Shown here in pieces: positions 1-13,223 of a DNA stretch of 64,000 nt. The position numbers and the translations under genes were made by a program. The notes under the pieces were generated by a model that saw only the letters and a list, made by a program, of their open reading frames with translations, was not told where the DNA came from and did not search any database. How positions within the stretch are numbered: position 1 is the stretch's first letter; each line of letters starts with the position of its first letter. Origin of the DNA: Membranipora membranacea (lineage: Eukaryota; Bryozoa; Gymnolaemata; Cheilostomatida; Membraniporidae); the NCBI GenBank assembly GCA_914767715.1, contig OU612065.1, positions 248,001 to 312,000 of the forward strand, given 5' to 3'.

Positions 1-1509
1 TCGCAATTTATCGCTGCACACAAGGTTATCTAATCTGCAATATTAAAATCGAAACCAAAGTTTTATTCAATGTCAAATCAGGGCCAAGAAATTCAAAACC
101 AGATAATTTATATTCTAAATCAGTTTAACACAATACATGGTGTGCTTATAATCCATTGTTACGTTGTGTCATTTTTTGATGTTTTTGTGAGTTGATGAAA
201 ACTTGAATATTCCGGCTGCTATTTTGAGTCAATGACCAGTGTTTAAAATTTCCAGGATGATATTAAATGAGACCTGTAGTGAATCTGGTCAGACAAATGT
301 TTTCAGCACTGTAAGCAGAATTATTTAATTAATTTTGCCTAAATATTTGACACTTTTGTCATAAGGATCCCTGCCTTTGCCTTACAATAAATATGAATTA
401 TACATCTAAGATTGGGTCCCTCATGGAAGCAAAATTCACATTTCGTAAAGGTTTTACCAATGTATGTATCTGTATCTAGCTATGATTGAGTTTTCTAACT
501 GTCAAAATTCTTATGTGGATCATGTTGAAGCTGTCATGAAAGAAAATTCTAAAAATTAAACTTTACTATTGGGCATCTATTATTTGAATCAGCAATCCGT
601 AAGAAAACTTGATCTCTTGTTTTTCGTTTGGTTTCGACAGATATTGGGTTACTTTTTGTTCTACTTGGATTTGTTCCCCACCGAACCACCGATCCTATTT
701 AACCGGATTGTAAAGACTATATAATACTCAATAACTGGTGACTTACTTTAACGAAGGAGCTCCTGAGAGTAGCGGCTGGCAGGTGGTTCTCCATCACAAG
801 TGTATAATATTGTCCTGTAATCACAATAAAACAAAAACATTCAATAATTATGATCCATCTCAATTCATCAATATGAGCTTAGGGTTAAGCTCTGGCTACA
901 CACGCCGTACTATCCATATATGAGCTTAGGGTAAGTGGAATTCACCACTTCACAGAGCTGCCAAGCTTCTTTTGTTTGCTTTTGTCGAGTTGCGCATATG
1001 ACTATTATATAAACATGGCATTACACATCTATATTTATGTCTATTCAATCTTGCCTAAGCGTGGTGTTCTGGGATATCATATGTGTTATATTATCACTGT
1101 TAGATACAGTAAGTTAGACTGAGGATAAGAGGAAAGGATTAAGGGCGTAATCCTCACTCATATTATCCTCAGCGATCTAATGTCTGAATTATTTATTTAG
1201 TGATTATTATGATTGGATTTATGATTCACAATCTGATGTTAGCAGGGGGACCACCCTGGTCTGATGTTAGCAGGGGGACCACCCTGTTCTGATATCAGCA
1301 GACGGACCATCTTGGTCTGACCATGTGTGAAATTATGTAAACTGATATCGATGTAGGTGATAGAGTAAGGACCAATTATCCTCCTAACTTATAATGGTTA
1401 ATCGCTAAAACTCTAGAGATAATGTTGTTTCCTAGGGTTTGCTGAGTTTGACATGAACTTTCTAATTAAAAATAGGAAATGAGGCGATGGGCTTCACACA
1501 TATACACAC
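1..1509. other. Probable intron of the Grainyhead-like gene
   Basis: No exon was found here on either strand. The preceding Grainyhead exon ends at 1510 with a clear donor, so this stretch is most likely the start of the next intron. It contains a three-copy 28-bp repeat (1233-1316) and an imperfect hairpin at about 1115-1181, whose arms carry GAGGATAA and TTATCCTC. No open frame looks coding. Confidence 0.5.
1233..1316. repeat. 28-bp tandem repeat, 3 copies
   Basis: Two nearly identical copies start with CTGATGTTAGCAGG and a third diverged copy follows. The array lies in presumed intronic DNA. Confidence 0.8.
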
Positions 1510-4500
1510 CTTTATTGAGATAAGTCATACGATCATCTTCTAGTTTGGCACCACATGAAGTCGCTGCTTCTAATTTCACTCTGTAACCCGCCATGTCATC
1601 AGCTCTGTAAAATAAAACCCCACACAGTTATACGTTAAGTATATGAGGAGGAGCTAGTGAGTATCTGTGTGTAAGGTGAGGAGAAGTACTTACAGGTTAA
1701 TCATAAACTCATTCTGAACACAGGCGAGAATAACTGCTCAACTTGTCAATATATAGTCCATGCCGCTGTCAGCGTAGTGCTCAAGGCTAAACTGAGATGG
1801 CACTAGATAAGGATGTACGTATGTACGTATGTGCGCATGTACGTATGTACGCACGTACGCACGTACGAACGAACGTACGCACGCACTTACGTACATACAT
1901 AGCGAGGGTAAGCGGAGAGAGGTTACTGGAGCTCTCATTGCTGCGCTACTGGTTTGTGGGTCAGGATCACAAAGCTCAATCATGTCAAGGTAAGTTTAAC
2001 TTTATATAATGTTTGAGAACAGAATAAATGTGCAGATAAAGCTGGAGATGATCAGTCAAGTAATGGGATTAATCACAGCTCTAATACATGGTGCAACTTA
2101 TAATTAATGGGAGGTTAGAGATTGAGCAATAAGGAGTTTGTATAGGGGGAAGGGCCGGAGCGAGACGGCAGCTATCATCATCAGTGATTCACTGAAGAGA
2201 CAGCAATCAGTGAGTGTAAACTAGTCACCACATGTCACACCCTAATAACCAATATAAAAACCTACTATGAATAAATATACAATATAAACCAGTAACAAGT
2301 AACAGGTTACTCCTTGTATAAAAAAAAAAAATAATTATAGAAGCAAATAAATAAACGATAAATGAGCAAATAAATGAGCAATTAAACGATGATATTAATA
2401 AGCAAATAAATAAATGATAATATAAGCAAATGTAAAAATAGTGTAAGCAAATAAATAAAAAACAATAAAAGCAAGTAAATAAATGATAATACAAGCAAAT
2501 GTAAAAATAGTGATATCAGCAAATAAATAAATCACTAAATATAACATACCGTTTTGCGTAAGCCATGTGGTTGATTGCAGAGTTTGAGTTATTACTCGCT
2601 GCTTTAGATGTACACTGGCGGGCGAATGTACACATTGAGGCTCTTCTCCTTTTAACACCAGTACTAAGGGTGGATACAGCTGTCTCACTGGAGGGGGAGC
2701 AGGGATTACTTATACACACCTGTCATATAGAACCTTACGATTATTATAACAGCAACATCAAGTCAAGTGGATCAGAAATAACACAGAAATAAACACCATG
2801 TTATAACAATTATAACGAACATTGAGTACTTTGAAGATTGAGAGAAATGACTGTAATTAGGAGAAATGGTATTCAGATTATAGCTGTACTATAATTACAA
2901 GCCACCTGATCAACTTCCATCACTCTCAGTCTGATAACGGCGGCAGTATTACCAGTTATATAATATAACCTAGATTCAACGGTACTCTAGAGAGGCCTCA
3001 CTCTATAAGACCATAAGAAGCAGCACATGGTGACACACTCATACACCCACTCACACACACAGACGAGTACTCGGCGAGTGACACACGCCAGTACTCAGCA
3101 AGTGTCACATACTAATTCTATGCAAATGTCACGCATCTCATGAAATGTTTAAAATACGGTAAAGATCTCCGCTTACTTTTAAATGTGGCAAGGCAGAAAA
3201 ATTAATGTCACATATCAAATTGAGACAATATCGAGCAGAATGATAAGTAATGGTTGGGGCTCAAAGAATAGAGACATAATAACAGTATGATTATAAGATG
3301 ATATGTATTGTCTCTCCTCTTATGGTCCCATTAACTGTGCATCACAAGCCTCTCATATCAGAGTCAGGTAATTAATACAGTAGAGATATACCTACATACA
3401 CACTTACCTCACTCTCAGAGCTACATGGGGTAATCTCTGTCTGATTCTCATCAAACCCGCTGTCTGGTGACTTTAGATGAGCTGCTGCTGTTGTCATGGC
3501 TGTCGCTGCCGATGAGGGCTGTGCCTTGGTCGGCAGCGCCGGTACTGTAGTAGCTATATTATGTTTGATGTTAGATAGATTACAGGCCTGCTGCAGAGTA
3601 TCTACAGTATGTTTAACTTCTAATGCTGAAGAAGGTCTCACAGATGAGCCTTTAGAAGTGAGCACCGAAGCAGGAGTGTATTTAAGCTCATCACTAGGGG
3701 TAGATACTGCTGCTGTTTGGTGCTGAAGCTGATGTTGCATTCTCAGCTGTTGACAGACAGGCATGCTGCCACTGAACCTCATGGGTGGAGCGATCTGAAG
3801 GGGTGGGACAGGCAGCACTGCTGCTGAACAAGTAGAATTAGAATTAGTCTCTCCTGCTGACACGACAGCGGGGGTGGTGCTGCTTGCTAAAGGTAAAGCT
3901 GCAGGTGTGGTGTTCAGCGCACCAGGCTGAACTATACCAGGCTGAATAGTACCAGGCTGGAAATTACCAGGCATGGCAAACGCCGGTCTCATCATATAAA
4001 AGTCAGTTGGGGCACAATACATGGCAGGTGCTGGTAGACGCATAGATTCAGTACCCATCATTCTACACCCGATGTTATAAGGGTAGAACTGAGGACCCCA
4101 GGCCATACCGATAGGGGGACGCTGCTGCTGCTGTATAACAGCTTGAGGACGACACGGTGTAACTTGAGTTATACCGAACTGTCCGTTGTGTATAAATGGT
4201 TGGACCTGCATTGGCCCAGAACTTGTTTGTACTATCTGTAGAGGCATGAGTTGAGGCAACATGGGATATGTTAGAGGCGTACCTGCACCAGGTGGTGGTA
4301 GTGGAGTGTTTGGTATTGAGGCTGCAACAGGGATAGGAGTTGAGGGGAGAGCGGTCGGTGTGTGAGAGGTTGTCGTAGTTGTTGTCGGACACTGTAATGT
4401 ATGATTAGGTTGCTGTTGTTGTTGCTGTTGTTGTTGCTGTTGTTGTTGCTGTTGTTGTTGCTGTTGTTGTTGCTGTTGTTGTTGCTGTGATAGTTTATTT

Positions 4501-7500
4501 AGTGATACATGATGAGGTATGGCAGGCGGAGGTGTCTCAGCTTTAATCGGGATTCTGTTGATCATCATTTGTCGAGGATCGTTGGATATCTGAGGGGGAG
4601 AAACTGGCTCTAGCTTCGGGGATGAATGTTGCATAGGGCTCAAGTCCATACACAAATCTTCATCATTCTAAAATCATAAATCATGAAAGTAACAGAACTA
4701 ACAATAACAAAACAATCACTACTCTATTGTATCTCAGAGAAACATACATGTGTGGTAAGAAATCATTAAGGCAAATTTTTGCTGATAGAAAATCATTTTA
4801 ATGGATACTCTGCTAGTGAATATTTAACCATTACTCGGAAAATAATAGTGAGAAAAGAAACAAAGGAGGGACAGAAGGGGATTACTGTGTAGCTCAGTGA
4901 GATATAGCAGCTATGAGACAGCTGACGAGCAGACCTCCTATCTTATCATCATGTCAATCATGTATTAATTATTATCAAATAAAACACCAGAAGGAACAAA
5001 CCATTCTGTAACAGTCTCTACTGCAGTGAGACTACCACTATAGGGCAGCTAATGAATAAATAATACCTGAGTATGTTCAGAGTTGGGTGGATGAGTTGGA
5101 GGCTGCAGGTTTTGTTGAGTATTGAGGTAATTATGTAAAAGTTCATCAGTGCCCATCTCATTATGAGCTGCTGCTGACGCTGTCACTGCTGTCACACTGT
5201 CAGGTCGGCTGACTGTGTGGCCGACAGGCAGATTTCGGTCGTCACCATTAGAATGTGGCTGTTTGTAATGTTCGCTATTATGTTCGTAATGTTCGTTATT
5301 ATGTTCGTAATTCTGTTCAAAATGTTCGTTATTATTGTCTGTCAGCAACTCATCCAGTATCTCATTATTATAATCAGCTCCGAATGTGTCACAGAGGATA
5401 TTATCTGTGTCAACATCCTGTAAAATAAAACGGTCAATAATTAATTAGCTTCTCAGTCTTATAATTATAATGATTTTACTATTATATATTATAATGATAG
5501 TCTTAATAATAATATGTATAATAATAAGGGGTAATAATTGGTAATAATTTGTCAAAATATATCAGACAAATTTTATTTCATCAATTTACAACAAACAATA
5601 CCTGTATAAGATAGCCTTACATTAGTGTGAAGATCTTGAGTTCTGAACACATCAAGTCTGGAGATGTTAGAAGCTGCGCTGCTGCTGCCGGAATGGTTAT
5701 CTGGATGGGTCACAGTACATGTACTTGTTAACAAAGCTGCATCCTTCACCAACTTCTCAAAATCATCCTAAAACAAAAATATCACATCATGACACTTAAC
5801 TCATACAGTAATAAAACCAAATAATTCAAAATAGTGTACACGATGTGTAACTTATGTAGAAAACGATAGCCATGAATTGTTGTGCGCCTGTAGGATTATG
5901 GACAGTGTAGTATTGAGTGTTGCAGCTCGTATACACAGCACATTATTTTGTTGGATTTGGAATATCTATTTATATTTTACTCTCTGGTGCAATAGATGTG
6001 TATATTATTGTTTCATCCCATAAATTAAGACAGCATCTGAGACTTAATAGTATTATAAAAATTAAAATGTAAAATTGTGAAAATCATCAAATGTGAAAAC
6101 GAGAATTTTTTTCTGTGCTCTATACGCTTATAAAAGCTGCGCTGGCTGTAGGATGGCGCTGGCTGTAGGAGGGCGCTGGCTGTAGGAGGGCGCTGGCTGT
6201 AGGAGGGCGCTGGCTGTAGGAGGGCGCTGGCTGTAGGAGGGCGCTGGCTGTAGGAGGGCGCTGGCTGTAGGAGGGCGCTGGCTGTAGGAGGGCGCTGGCT
6301 GTAGGAGGGCGCTGGCTGTAGGAGGGCGCTGGCTGTAGGAGGGCGCTGGCTGTAGGAGGGCGCTGGCTGTAGGAGGGCGCTTGCTGTAGGAGGGCGGGTG
6401 GGCGAAAGCACTCTAAGCATTCCATTACCTCTAATGTAAAAGAATTTAATCCCTGCTCTCTGATTAAATCTTTGAGACAGATCTCCTCTTCAGCATTGTT
6501 ACTGTTATTATCCTCAGCTCCGCTGTCACAGCAGTCTAAAGAATTCATATTTATCCTCAGGATAATCTTAGCTGCAGATCTATCTCAATAGAGTATTGAT
6601 ATTGGAGCTGTTTGTTATTGAAGCTGAGAGCTTGTCACAGTAATGGTAGATATGTAGAGATGTCACAGTAACTGTGTAACTGTGTAACTGTGCAGCACAC
6701 AGATTATAGCTGCTAATACTAACAGTGATTATATAAGTATTACTGCTGCACTGTAGCTGATCCCCTCAGTAGCTGATCCCCTCAGTAGCTGATCCCCTCA
6801 GTAGCTGATCCCCTCAGTAGCTGATCCCCTCAGTAGCTGATCCCCTCAGTAGCTGATCCCCTCAGTAGCTCATCCCCTCAGTAGCTGATCCCCTCAGTAG
6901 CTCATCCCCTCAGTAGCTGATCCCCTCAGTAGCTCATCCCCTCAGTAGACGTTGTTAAAGGTCGGCTCGGCCGGCGATGGAGCGCGATTTCCGAGTTTAT
7001 GAGGTGTGTGTGTATCTGGTGATGTATCTGGTGATGTATCTGGTGATGTATCTGGTGATGTACCTGGTGATGTGTGGTATATACGCCGACGAGAAGCGCA
7101 GAGACATGTGTACACTCTGATAGTACGCTCGTTAATGAACTCTAACATTTAATATCGTCACTGCTAACTTTTGATGCTCCGCCGCCGCCGGTTTGCGCAC
7201 ATGAGCTGAGGTATAAGTGAGGAGCACAATGAAGCCAGCCCAACTGAGATGTGTTTGAGATTTGGTGTTCAAAGCATGTAATCAATTCACTCATAGCCAT
7301 TCATCATTAGTGTGACAAATCATGGCTTTCCGCTGTCTAGCTTTCCAACACCAGCCCCATCAGCCAACGCTAATTATTACAGAAGCAAGCTCTATATTGT
7401 TGCACCTTGTAAAGCCAGTAACAACGCATTGATTGTGGCTGCTGCTGCGTCTATGATTGTGGATATGCTTGTTTCTATTAATAACACCAACATTTCTTAT

Positions 7501-9618
7501 TCACAAAAAAAACAGATAAAAAGACCAGATATGGCTGTCGTGGCCCGAGTAGAGAGAGGAGGTTTATTATCCGACGTAAAGTCTCCTGTTACTAGTTTCA
7601 CCTCAATTAAATTTAATGATAGCAAACGATGAATTTAGATCTTAGATTAAGAACTTATATAAGCTGGTGGGTAATATGTAGTTTTTATGTAGCCTTGCCC
7701 TTGCTGCTCTCTGGTTTTCTGTGAGACTTCTGCATATCATCATAGTATTAGAAGTTATCTTTCCTTTAATATTTGATTTTATTCTGATATCATTTTCAAA
7801 TGAGTTATCATTGCCATGTATTCTACGAAATGTTAAGTTTTACACAAAATAGCTCAAAGGTGTTAGCTCTGTTCAGATTTACTTTTCAGGATAGACACAC
7901 TTTTTTGACATTCTATAACAGACGTTTGGATATTTAGTAACAGGAAAATAAACAAAAGCTCTTGGAGACAGGCAATCTTACACCATGATGTGAATGAGGA
8001 GAGATAAGCTAGGATAGAGGATAGAAGTTAGAGTAGAGGTGATTACCTGGTCATGAGAAGGTAGGCAGCATGTATCTGTCTTATCCTCCTCCTCCTCCTC
8101 CTCCTCCCCACTAACTGGAGGGTTAGGCAGCAGCTCATTACGTCGTTCACTAAGCTGACAACGCTGACTGAGCTCACTACGCTGACAGGATGTAAACATA
8201 TAATCATCTAATATACCAGAGCTGCCCACTCCTACTCCTCCATCCTCTCCTCCGCTCTCACTGCTGCAGCTGTAATAATAACACAAGTTATACTGTATTA
8301 CTGTCTCAGTCAGGTCTCATGAGATGAGATATATCATACTTAGCAGGTAGGAATGATCCTACATCGTACCTCAAAAACAAAATATCGAAAATGTTCGGAT
8401 GCGGACAAGAGATTGGAGAATTTAGATTAAGATAACTAAATGTGAAGGACTGTGTCTGGCCTCTATGCATTGAGCAGCTATTTATGCTACAGCTGTATCA
8501 TCTGAAATAATACAAAACGCTAAACTCTCTACAGATTTTTGACACCGAAGCTCGCTCACTTATTCACTTCCACTACCATAGATTTAATATACTATATAGT
8601 CTATCACTAAATACCTACAGAATTGAGGGAAGGCAACCTACTACATACATTCATTAGGGTAGGCAACCTACTACATACATTCATTAGGGTAGGCAACCTA
8701 CTACATACATTCATTAGGGAAGGTCCACTACTACATACATTCATTAGGGAAGGTCCACTACTACATACATTCATTAGGGAAGGGCCTCTATTACATACAG
8801 ACATTAGAGAAGGCCCACAACTAGTGATCATCTCTCAGCTTAGCTTGATAAGAACACATCGCAAGCATTTTATTGTTTGTATGCTCAGCCCAAGAAGTGG
8901 CTCTTTAATTTGTTTACATTTGTGCAGTTCTTATCTTAAGCTGGATCTGATTTGTAAAAGTAACGCTAAAATAGAGACATAGCCTCTATCTTATCACTGC
9001 TAAGAAGCGTAACTACTCAGAGGAGCGTAGGCGTGCTGTGCTCTCTGTAAAACATTGTAACTTGATTTAGTGGAATGTTTTTCTTGGCGTACCAGTCGTC
9101 TGGGGTCTAGTAGATATGTCTGCATGTTTGGCTTATTTTGATGAGAATTGCTAAGGCTAAGCACTGAAAGAGGCCAGCTTACAATATCCATATTTCCAAG
9201 AAAATATGTTGTGCCATTACCCCACTCACATTTAAAATAAAATACATACTGTTTAGTTTTGATTAAAACAAGTCCAAGACTAACAGGAAAGGGAAGACAA
9301 TCGTTATTGTCAGCAAACATGCCAAAAAGCCACATTGAAACTGAAGAGCACATCATGATAGTTTTACTGATTGGGATCAGGGAGGGTGCGATAACTACAA
9401 TGAGTTGGGTGATACCTGAGACTGGAGCAGGAGTTGTCCTCACTACCATGTAGAGTTTTATCTATGGCTGGTAGACTTTTATATTCATGTAACAAAGCCA
9501 GAGCTCCCGAGTCATCGTTATGAAAGCTCGAATTTAGAGGATGTCCGAAGAAAGCTTTAAGATCCTGTGGAACCTCATTGTCTACCTGAGCAGCAGCTGA
9601 TGATATAATGTGTACCAT
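1510..9618 (-). CDS. Grainyhead-like (GRHL/CP2 family) transcription factor, 3' part cut by the window
   Basis: Sequence-specific nuclear transcription factor. Exons in transcript order: A 9416-9618, B 8047-8269, C 6429 to about 6566, D 5621-5767, E 5067-5417, F 3408-4667, G 2550-2719, H about 1694-1733, I 1510-1604. Phases agree from A to G and from H to I, but not from G to H, so a small exon is probably missed between 2550 and 1733. Two parts support the family. Exon A (DLKAFFGHPL, then DDSGALALLHEY) matches the short conserved N-terminal motif of GRHL proteins. Exon I (MAGYRVKLEAATS, then MTYLNKG) matches the start of the Grainyhead/CP2 DNA-binding domain. Between them lie about 800 residues of low-complexity activation region, with an Asn/His repeat in E and a run of about 26 Gln in F; this is much longer than in vertebrate GRHL. 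The start used is the ATG at 9618. The frame stays open upstream to an acceptor-like site near 9735, so a 5' exon is possible. The rest of the DNA-binding and dimerisation domains lie beyond position 1. Confidence 0.8.
1800..1905. repeat. ACGTAC-rich simple repeat
   Basis: Degenerate run of GTACGTAT and GTACGCAC words. It is self-complementary, which explains the short open frames on both strands. Confidence 0.8.
2283..2323. mobile_element. 27-bp palindromic insertion with 7-bp flanking repeat (imperfect)
   Basis: Insert 2290-2316 ends in GTTACTCCTTG and starts CAGTAACAAG. It is flanked by TATAAAC and TATAAAA (6 of 7 identical). It belongs to the short palindrome family best seen at 13186, 13861 and 55717, and is one of the weaker members. 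Confidence 0.5.
2325..2535. repeat. AT-rich degenerate repeat (AAATAAATAA)
   Basis: An A-run is followed by repeated AAATAAATAA and GCAAATGTAAAAATAG words, including a roughly 65-bp imperfect duplication (about 2402 and 2470). Intronic in the Grainyhead-like gene. Confidence 0.7.
4410..4490 (-). repeat. CAA/CAG repeat encoding polyglutamine
   Basis: Alternating CAA and CAG codons in Grainyhead exon F encode about 26 consecutive Gln, adjoining Pro/Thr-rich sequence typical of activation domains. Confidence 0.9.
6138..6396 (-). repeat. 17-bp intronic minisatellite with acceptor-like units
   Basis: About 15 copies. On the coding strand each unit holds CCTCCTACAG, a good 3' splice-site look-alike. 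The array begins about 30 nt after the exon C donor and ends before the exon D acceptor at 5767. Confidence 0.9.
6756..6947. repeat. 16-bp tandem repeat (CAGTAGCTGATCCCCT)
   Basis: About 12 copies with a recurring G-to-C variant (CTGATC or CTCATC). Intronic, between Grainyhead exons B and C. Confidence 0.9.
7018..7071. repeat. 12-bp tandem repeat (GGTGATGTATCT)
   Basis: Four to five copies in a Grainyhead intron. They make a short open frame on the minus strand (SPDT repeats) that I do not consider an exon. Confidence 0.7.
8621..8822. repeat. 30-bp tandem repeat
   Basis: About 6.5 copies containing CTACATACATTCATTAGGG. Because 30 is divisible by three, frames stay open on both strands without being coding. 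Intron between Grainyhead exons A and B. Confidence 0.85.
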
Positions 9619-9734
9619 GTCTGAGCCGAGGTCTGAGCCGAGGTCTGAGCCGAAGTCTGAGCCGAAGTCTGAGCCGAAGTCTGAGGCGCTGTCTGCGCCG
9701 TGGTTTGAGCCGATGTCCGAGCCGACAGCCGATC
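9618..9734 (-). repeat. 12-bp repeat, possibly coding (FGSD/LGSD)
   Basis: On the minus strand this reads in frame into the Grainyhead ATG at 9618 as repeats of Phe/Leu-Gly-Ser-Asp. It follows an acceptor-like TTGATTGTAG near 9735. Either an extension of the first identified exon or 5' UTR. Confidence 0.5.
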
Positions 9735-10137
9735 TACAATCAACAATTTATATATATTATATTTTAATAAAACATCTATATATCTATAGTCTGAGCCCCC
9801 CCAGACTTTTGCCCCCCACCCGACCGCCCCCGGGCGAGGGAAATATATCTAGAGAATATATCACTTTTTACTATTTTTCTGTTCAACAATATAAACTGAC
9901 TTATCATAAAGAAAATCATCAGGGAGAATAACTAACAATATATCAAATATGTCAAAATGGTGATGATCATTGTCATGATATTTCGATGTACCATTGCAAA
10001 CTGGCTGCTAAATTAGATTTTATTTATTTCTATGGTATGTTATAATTCAGTGGTAATTAGCAGATGGGACAATATGTAATGTATATTTACAGATCGGCAA
10101 AATGTACACCGTAGATACAGATGATAAGATCACAGAA

Positions 10138-10621
10138 GTAGGGATTTGTAGGGATTTGTAGGGTTTGTTGGGATTTGTAGGGATTGTAGGGATTGTAGGG
10201 ATTTGTAGGGATTGTAGGGATTGTAGGGATTGCAGGGATTGCAGGGATTGCAGGGATTTGTAGGGATTGTAGGGATTGCAGGGATTGCAGGGATTTGTAG
10301 GGATTGTAGGGATTTGTGGGGATTTGTGGGGATTGTGGGGATTGTGGGGATTGTGGGGATTGTGGGGATTTGTAGGGATTTGTAGGGATTGTAGGGATTT
10401 GTGGGGATTTGTAGGGATTGTAGGGATTGTAGGGATTTGTAGGGATTGTGGGGATTGTGGGGATTGTGGGGATTGTGGGGATTGTGGGGATTTGTAGGGA
10501 TTTGTAGGGATTGTAGGGATTTGTAGGGATTTGTAGAGATTGTAGGGATTGTAGGGATTTGTAGGGATTGTAGGGATTGTAGGATTTGTAGGGATTGTAG
10601 GGATTGTAGGGATTGTAGGGT
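10138..10621. repeat. G-rich array of GGGATTGTAG / GGGATTTGTAG units
   Basis: About 50 units of 9-11 bp (GGGATT followed by GTA or TGTA), with blocks of a GGGGATTGT variant. Strong G/C strand asymmetry. Confidence 0.9.
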
Positions 10622-11720
10622 CATCCTATATAACAGTATGTTACTGATGAGCACACTCACATGCTTGCTCACACTCACAGTCAGCAGTAGAATCATTATA
10701 CCGCTTATACAATAAGTAATGTCTGCTCTGTACACACTGTGCATGATATACCATCATTTTATCACTTCATCCTTTCACATATACTTAATTTAAGAAATTC
10801 AATCATATGTGGGGCAACAAATTCTAAAACTCTTTACATGGATGGTGATTTCTTTGTCATAAAAATGTTTGTTAGGTTAGTAATAACACCCCCAGCTCTA
10901 TTGCGACCATAAAACATAACGCAATAGTTCATCAGCTAGTGTCCTAGTGTCGCACCTACACACCTCGAATCATCATATCTTAGTTATTACACATCTCAGA
11001 TATGTATATGTATGAGTTTTGATAGAAATATTGAATAATACTTGTAATAACAAAGATCTCCCTCACCCGACCTCGTTAGGCACATCCACTTACTACTAGT
11101 ATATATATATATATATATATATACACACCGATACAACATTACTAATAATACTTTTACATGTACACAATAAATGTTAGACAAAATTGCGTATTTTTGAGGT
11201 GAGACGAGCAGAAAGGCTGATACAGTAACAAAACGACAGAGGCAGCGGATTAAGATTTATAGAAGGACAAGCATGATGTCAATATAACTTAATGTATACA
11301 CTCAACAGTCTATAAGTCCACCTCGGATATGAGAACACTTACTGACTTACTTACTTACTGAGAGAGGTATAAGGTTATACATACTAGATATGATTAATAA
11401 TATCAGGACATACCCTCAGTTGACTATTGATATCAGTGAGCCGGTGATCACTTTATGTGCTCATATCAAACACTTATAGTCAGCGCAATACTACATAATA
11501 AACTCTCACTATCCCCTGTGTGCAGCATTTATTTACTCAAGCTCATTCACAGAATGGAGCACATAATACTATCAGCGTACTGTGTACTATCAATGCTCTA
11601 TAATACTTCCCTTCAACAAATTTGCAGGCCAACAATGCAGCAGTGTTTAATAAGTCGGTATTAGCCCAAAGTGCACATAATATGGGTCTTATGTACTAAA
11701 TGAGCTTTCTTTCTACTATA

Positions 11721-11766
11721 CTACAAGCAATGAACTCCCTCTTCAGAGGGAGTTCATTGCTACAAG
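11721..11766. mobile_element. 32-bp perfect palindromic insertion with CTACAAG direct repeats
   Basis: Insert 11728-11759: arms CAATGAACTCCCTC and GAGGGAGTTCATTG around TTCA. Flanked by identical 7-mers CTACAAG at 11721-11727 and 11760-11766, as expected of a target-site duplication. Confidence 0.75.
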
Positions 11767-13178
11767 AGACCAAAATAAAACACCAATAGGCCTGATCTTA
11801 GCCCTTATTTGTAATTTAAGTATTCTGTTTAATTTAAATAATGACCTCTCATCCCACTTATTCTCTACATCGCTGATTTTGGTATAATCCAAAAACCCAA
11901 AACATAAATTTCCAAAAATAGATGTAATAGACATAATTTATAATATGAATACATTAGAGAGCTAAATAATTTTTCTCATATATACAGAAAAGCCGACACT
12001 TGTATGGTTTGAGATTATTTTAAGTTCTCTAATCACATCACCTTGATCAATACTGAAGGAGGTCACAACGTCACAACCAAAACCTCCCTAAAAGAAGAAT
12101 ATGAATCGCCACCCCTGCAGCCAAATGCATCCCAACCACAGAGTAATAATTTATTTAATATTTATTATAGTCTATCAAGTCAACCCATCTCTGTAAATAA
12201 TCTGAAAGGGTTTTAAGGAACTTTTTATCACCAGAACAAGAGAACTAGCGTGAAATGTAACAAGCATTTCACATTTTAATTGACAGGGATGGCAATGGGA
12301 TAATAATATTCTTCAAATTGACCAAATTCATTGAGTTCAAAGAAGCAAGATTCGTTTATAAAAACTTTCCATAAAGAATTGTCATCAAAGAAAACGCAAA
12401 CACCTATATTTACCACCAATGACTGCAGGTAGCGAAAGTTTAGTGGTTTAATCATCCTGTTATCAATAACATGGAGAGCTCAACCACTCCTCTTAGGCTA
12501 ACTGTACCCACTCGATACTGGCCACAGGAACCCACAGAGAGCAGCTTATTACTCAAACTGGCTTCATAGATGTGACTGACGATCTCCTATAATTAATAAA
12601 CTCACTGTACCAAACAAAAGATAAGGTAAATAAGTAATGAGAGAATTCAACCTTATATGATGTAAATGATCAGACAGGCACATACACATCTCACCGTGTC
12701 ATCACAATATCCTCAAAGGAGTCAAGAATAGCTACTGCTGATACTACGCTTATGCTTACTGACACAATATATCGATGAGCACAAAGCAAAACTGATTTTA
12801 CTCCATACATAGAACTGCCAAAGACTGGAACTGTCTACTGCCTGGTTGCCCACTGTTAACAGCCCCTGCCCCGAACCCCGGTAAGATGTAAAGCTGTTCC
12901 TTATTGGTTTACCGGTAAATGACCTGGAAACGTAAAACGATTCATGAGTTTTTCACGTTCCTGAAGTCACGACGCTGAAGTCGGCGCTAGGAGCTAAGAA
13001 TCATCAGGTGAGACATCAGGTGAGACAACAATCACCTGATATGAATGTCTATAGATATAATAAAGAGTGACTCGGCCCTTGCATTAAAGAACTATAAATG
13101 TAGTATTGCCTACCTAGTAAGTAAACAAATAACAAATAAATAACATGCTAGTGAGTATATTGGCGTCTCCTTAGCTTA

Positions 13179-13223
13179 GGTAAACCAAGGAGTTAGTCCT
13201 TGCAATGAACTCCTTGGGTAAAC
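13179..13223. mobile_element. 31-bp palindromic insertion with GGTAAAC direct repeats
   Basis: Insert 13186-13216 starts CAAGGAGTTAG and ends AACTCCTTG. Flanked on both sides by GGTAAAC. Confidence 0.75.

Noticed and set aside
6942-7148. Minus-strand frame with ATG and SPDT repeats as a Grainyhead first exon
   Set aside because: No donor in the phase required by downstream exons; the repeat explains the open frame.
7312-7632. 106-codon plus-strand frame
   Set aside because: No similarity or domain recognised, and it lies in a Grainyhead intron; length is within chance.
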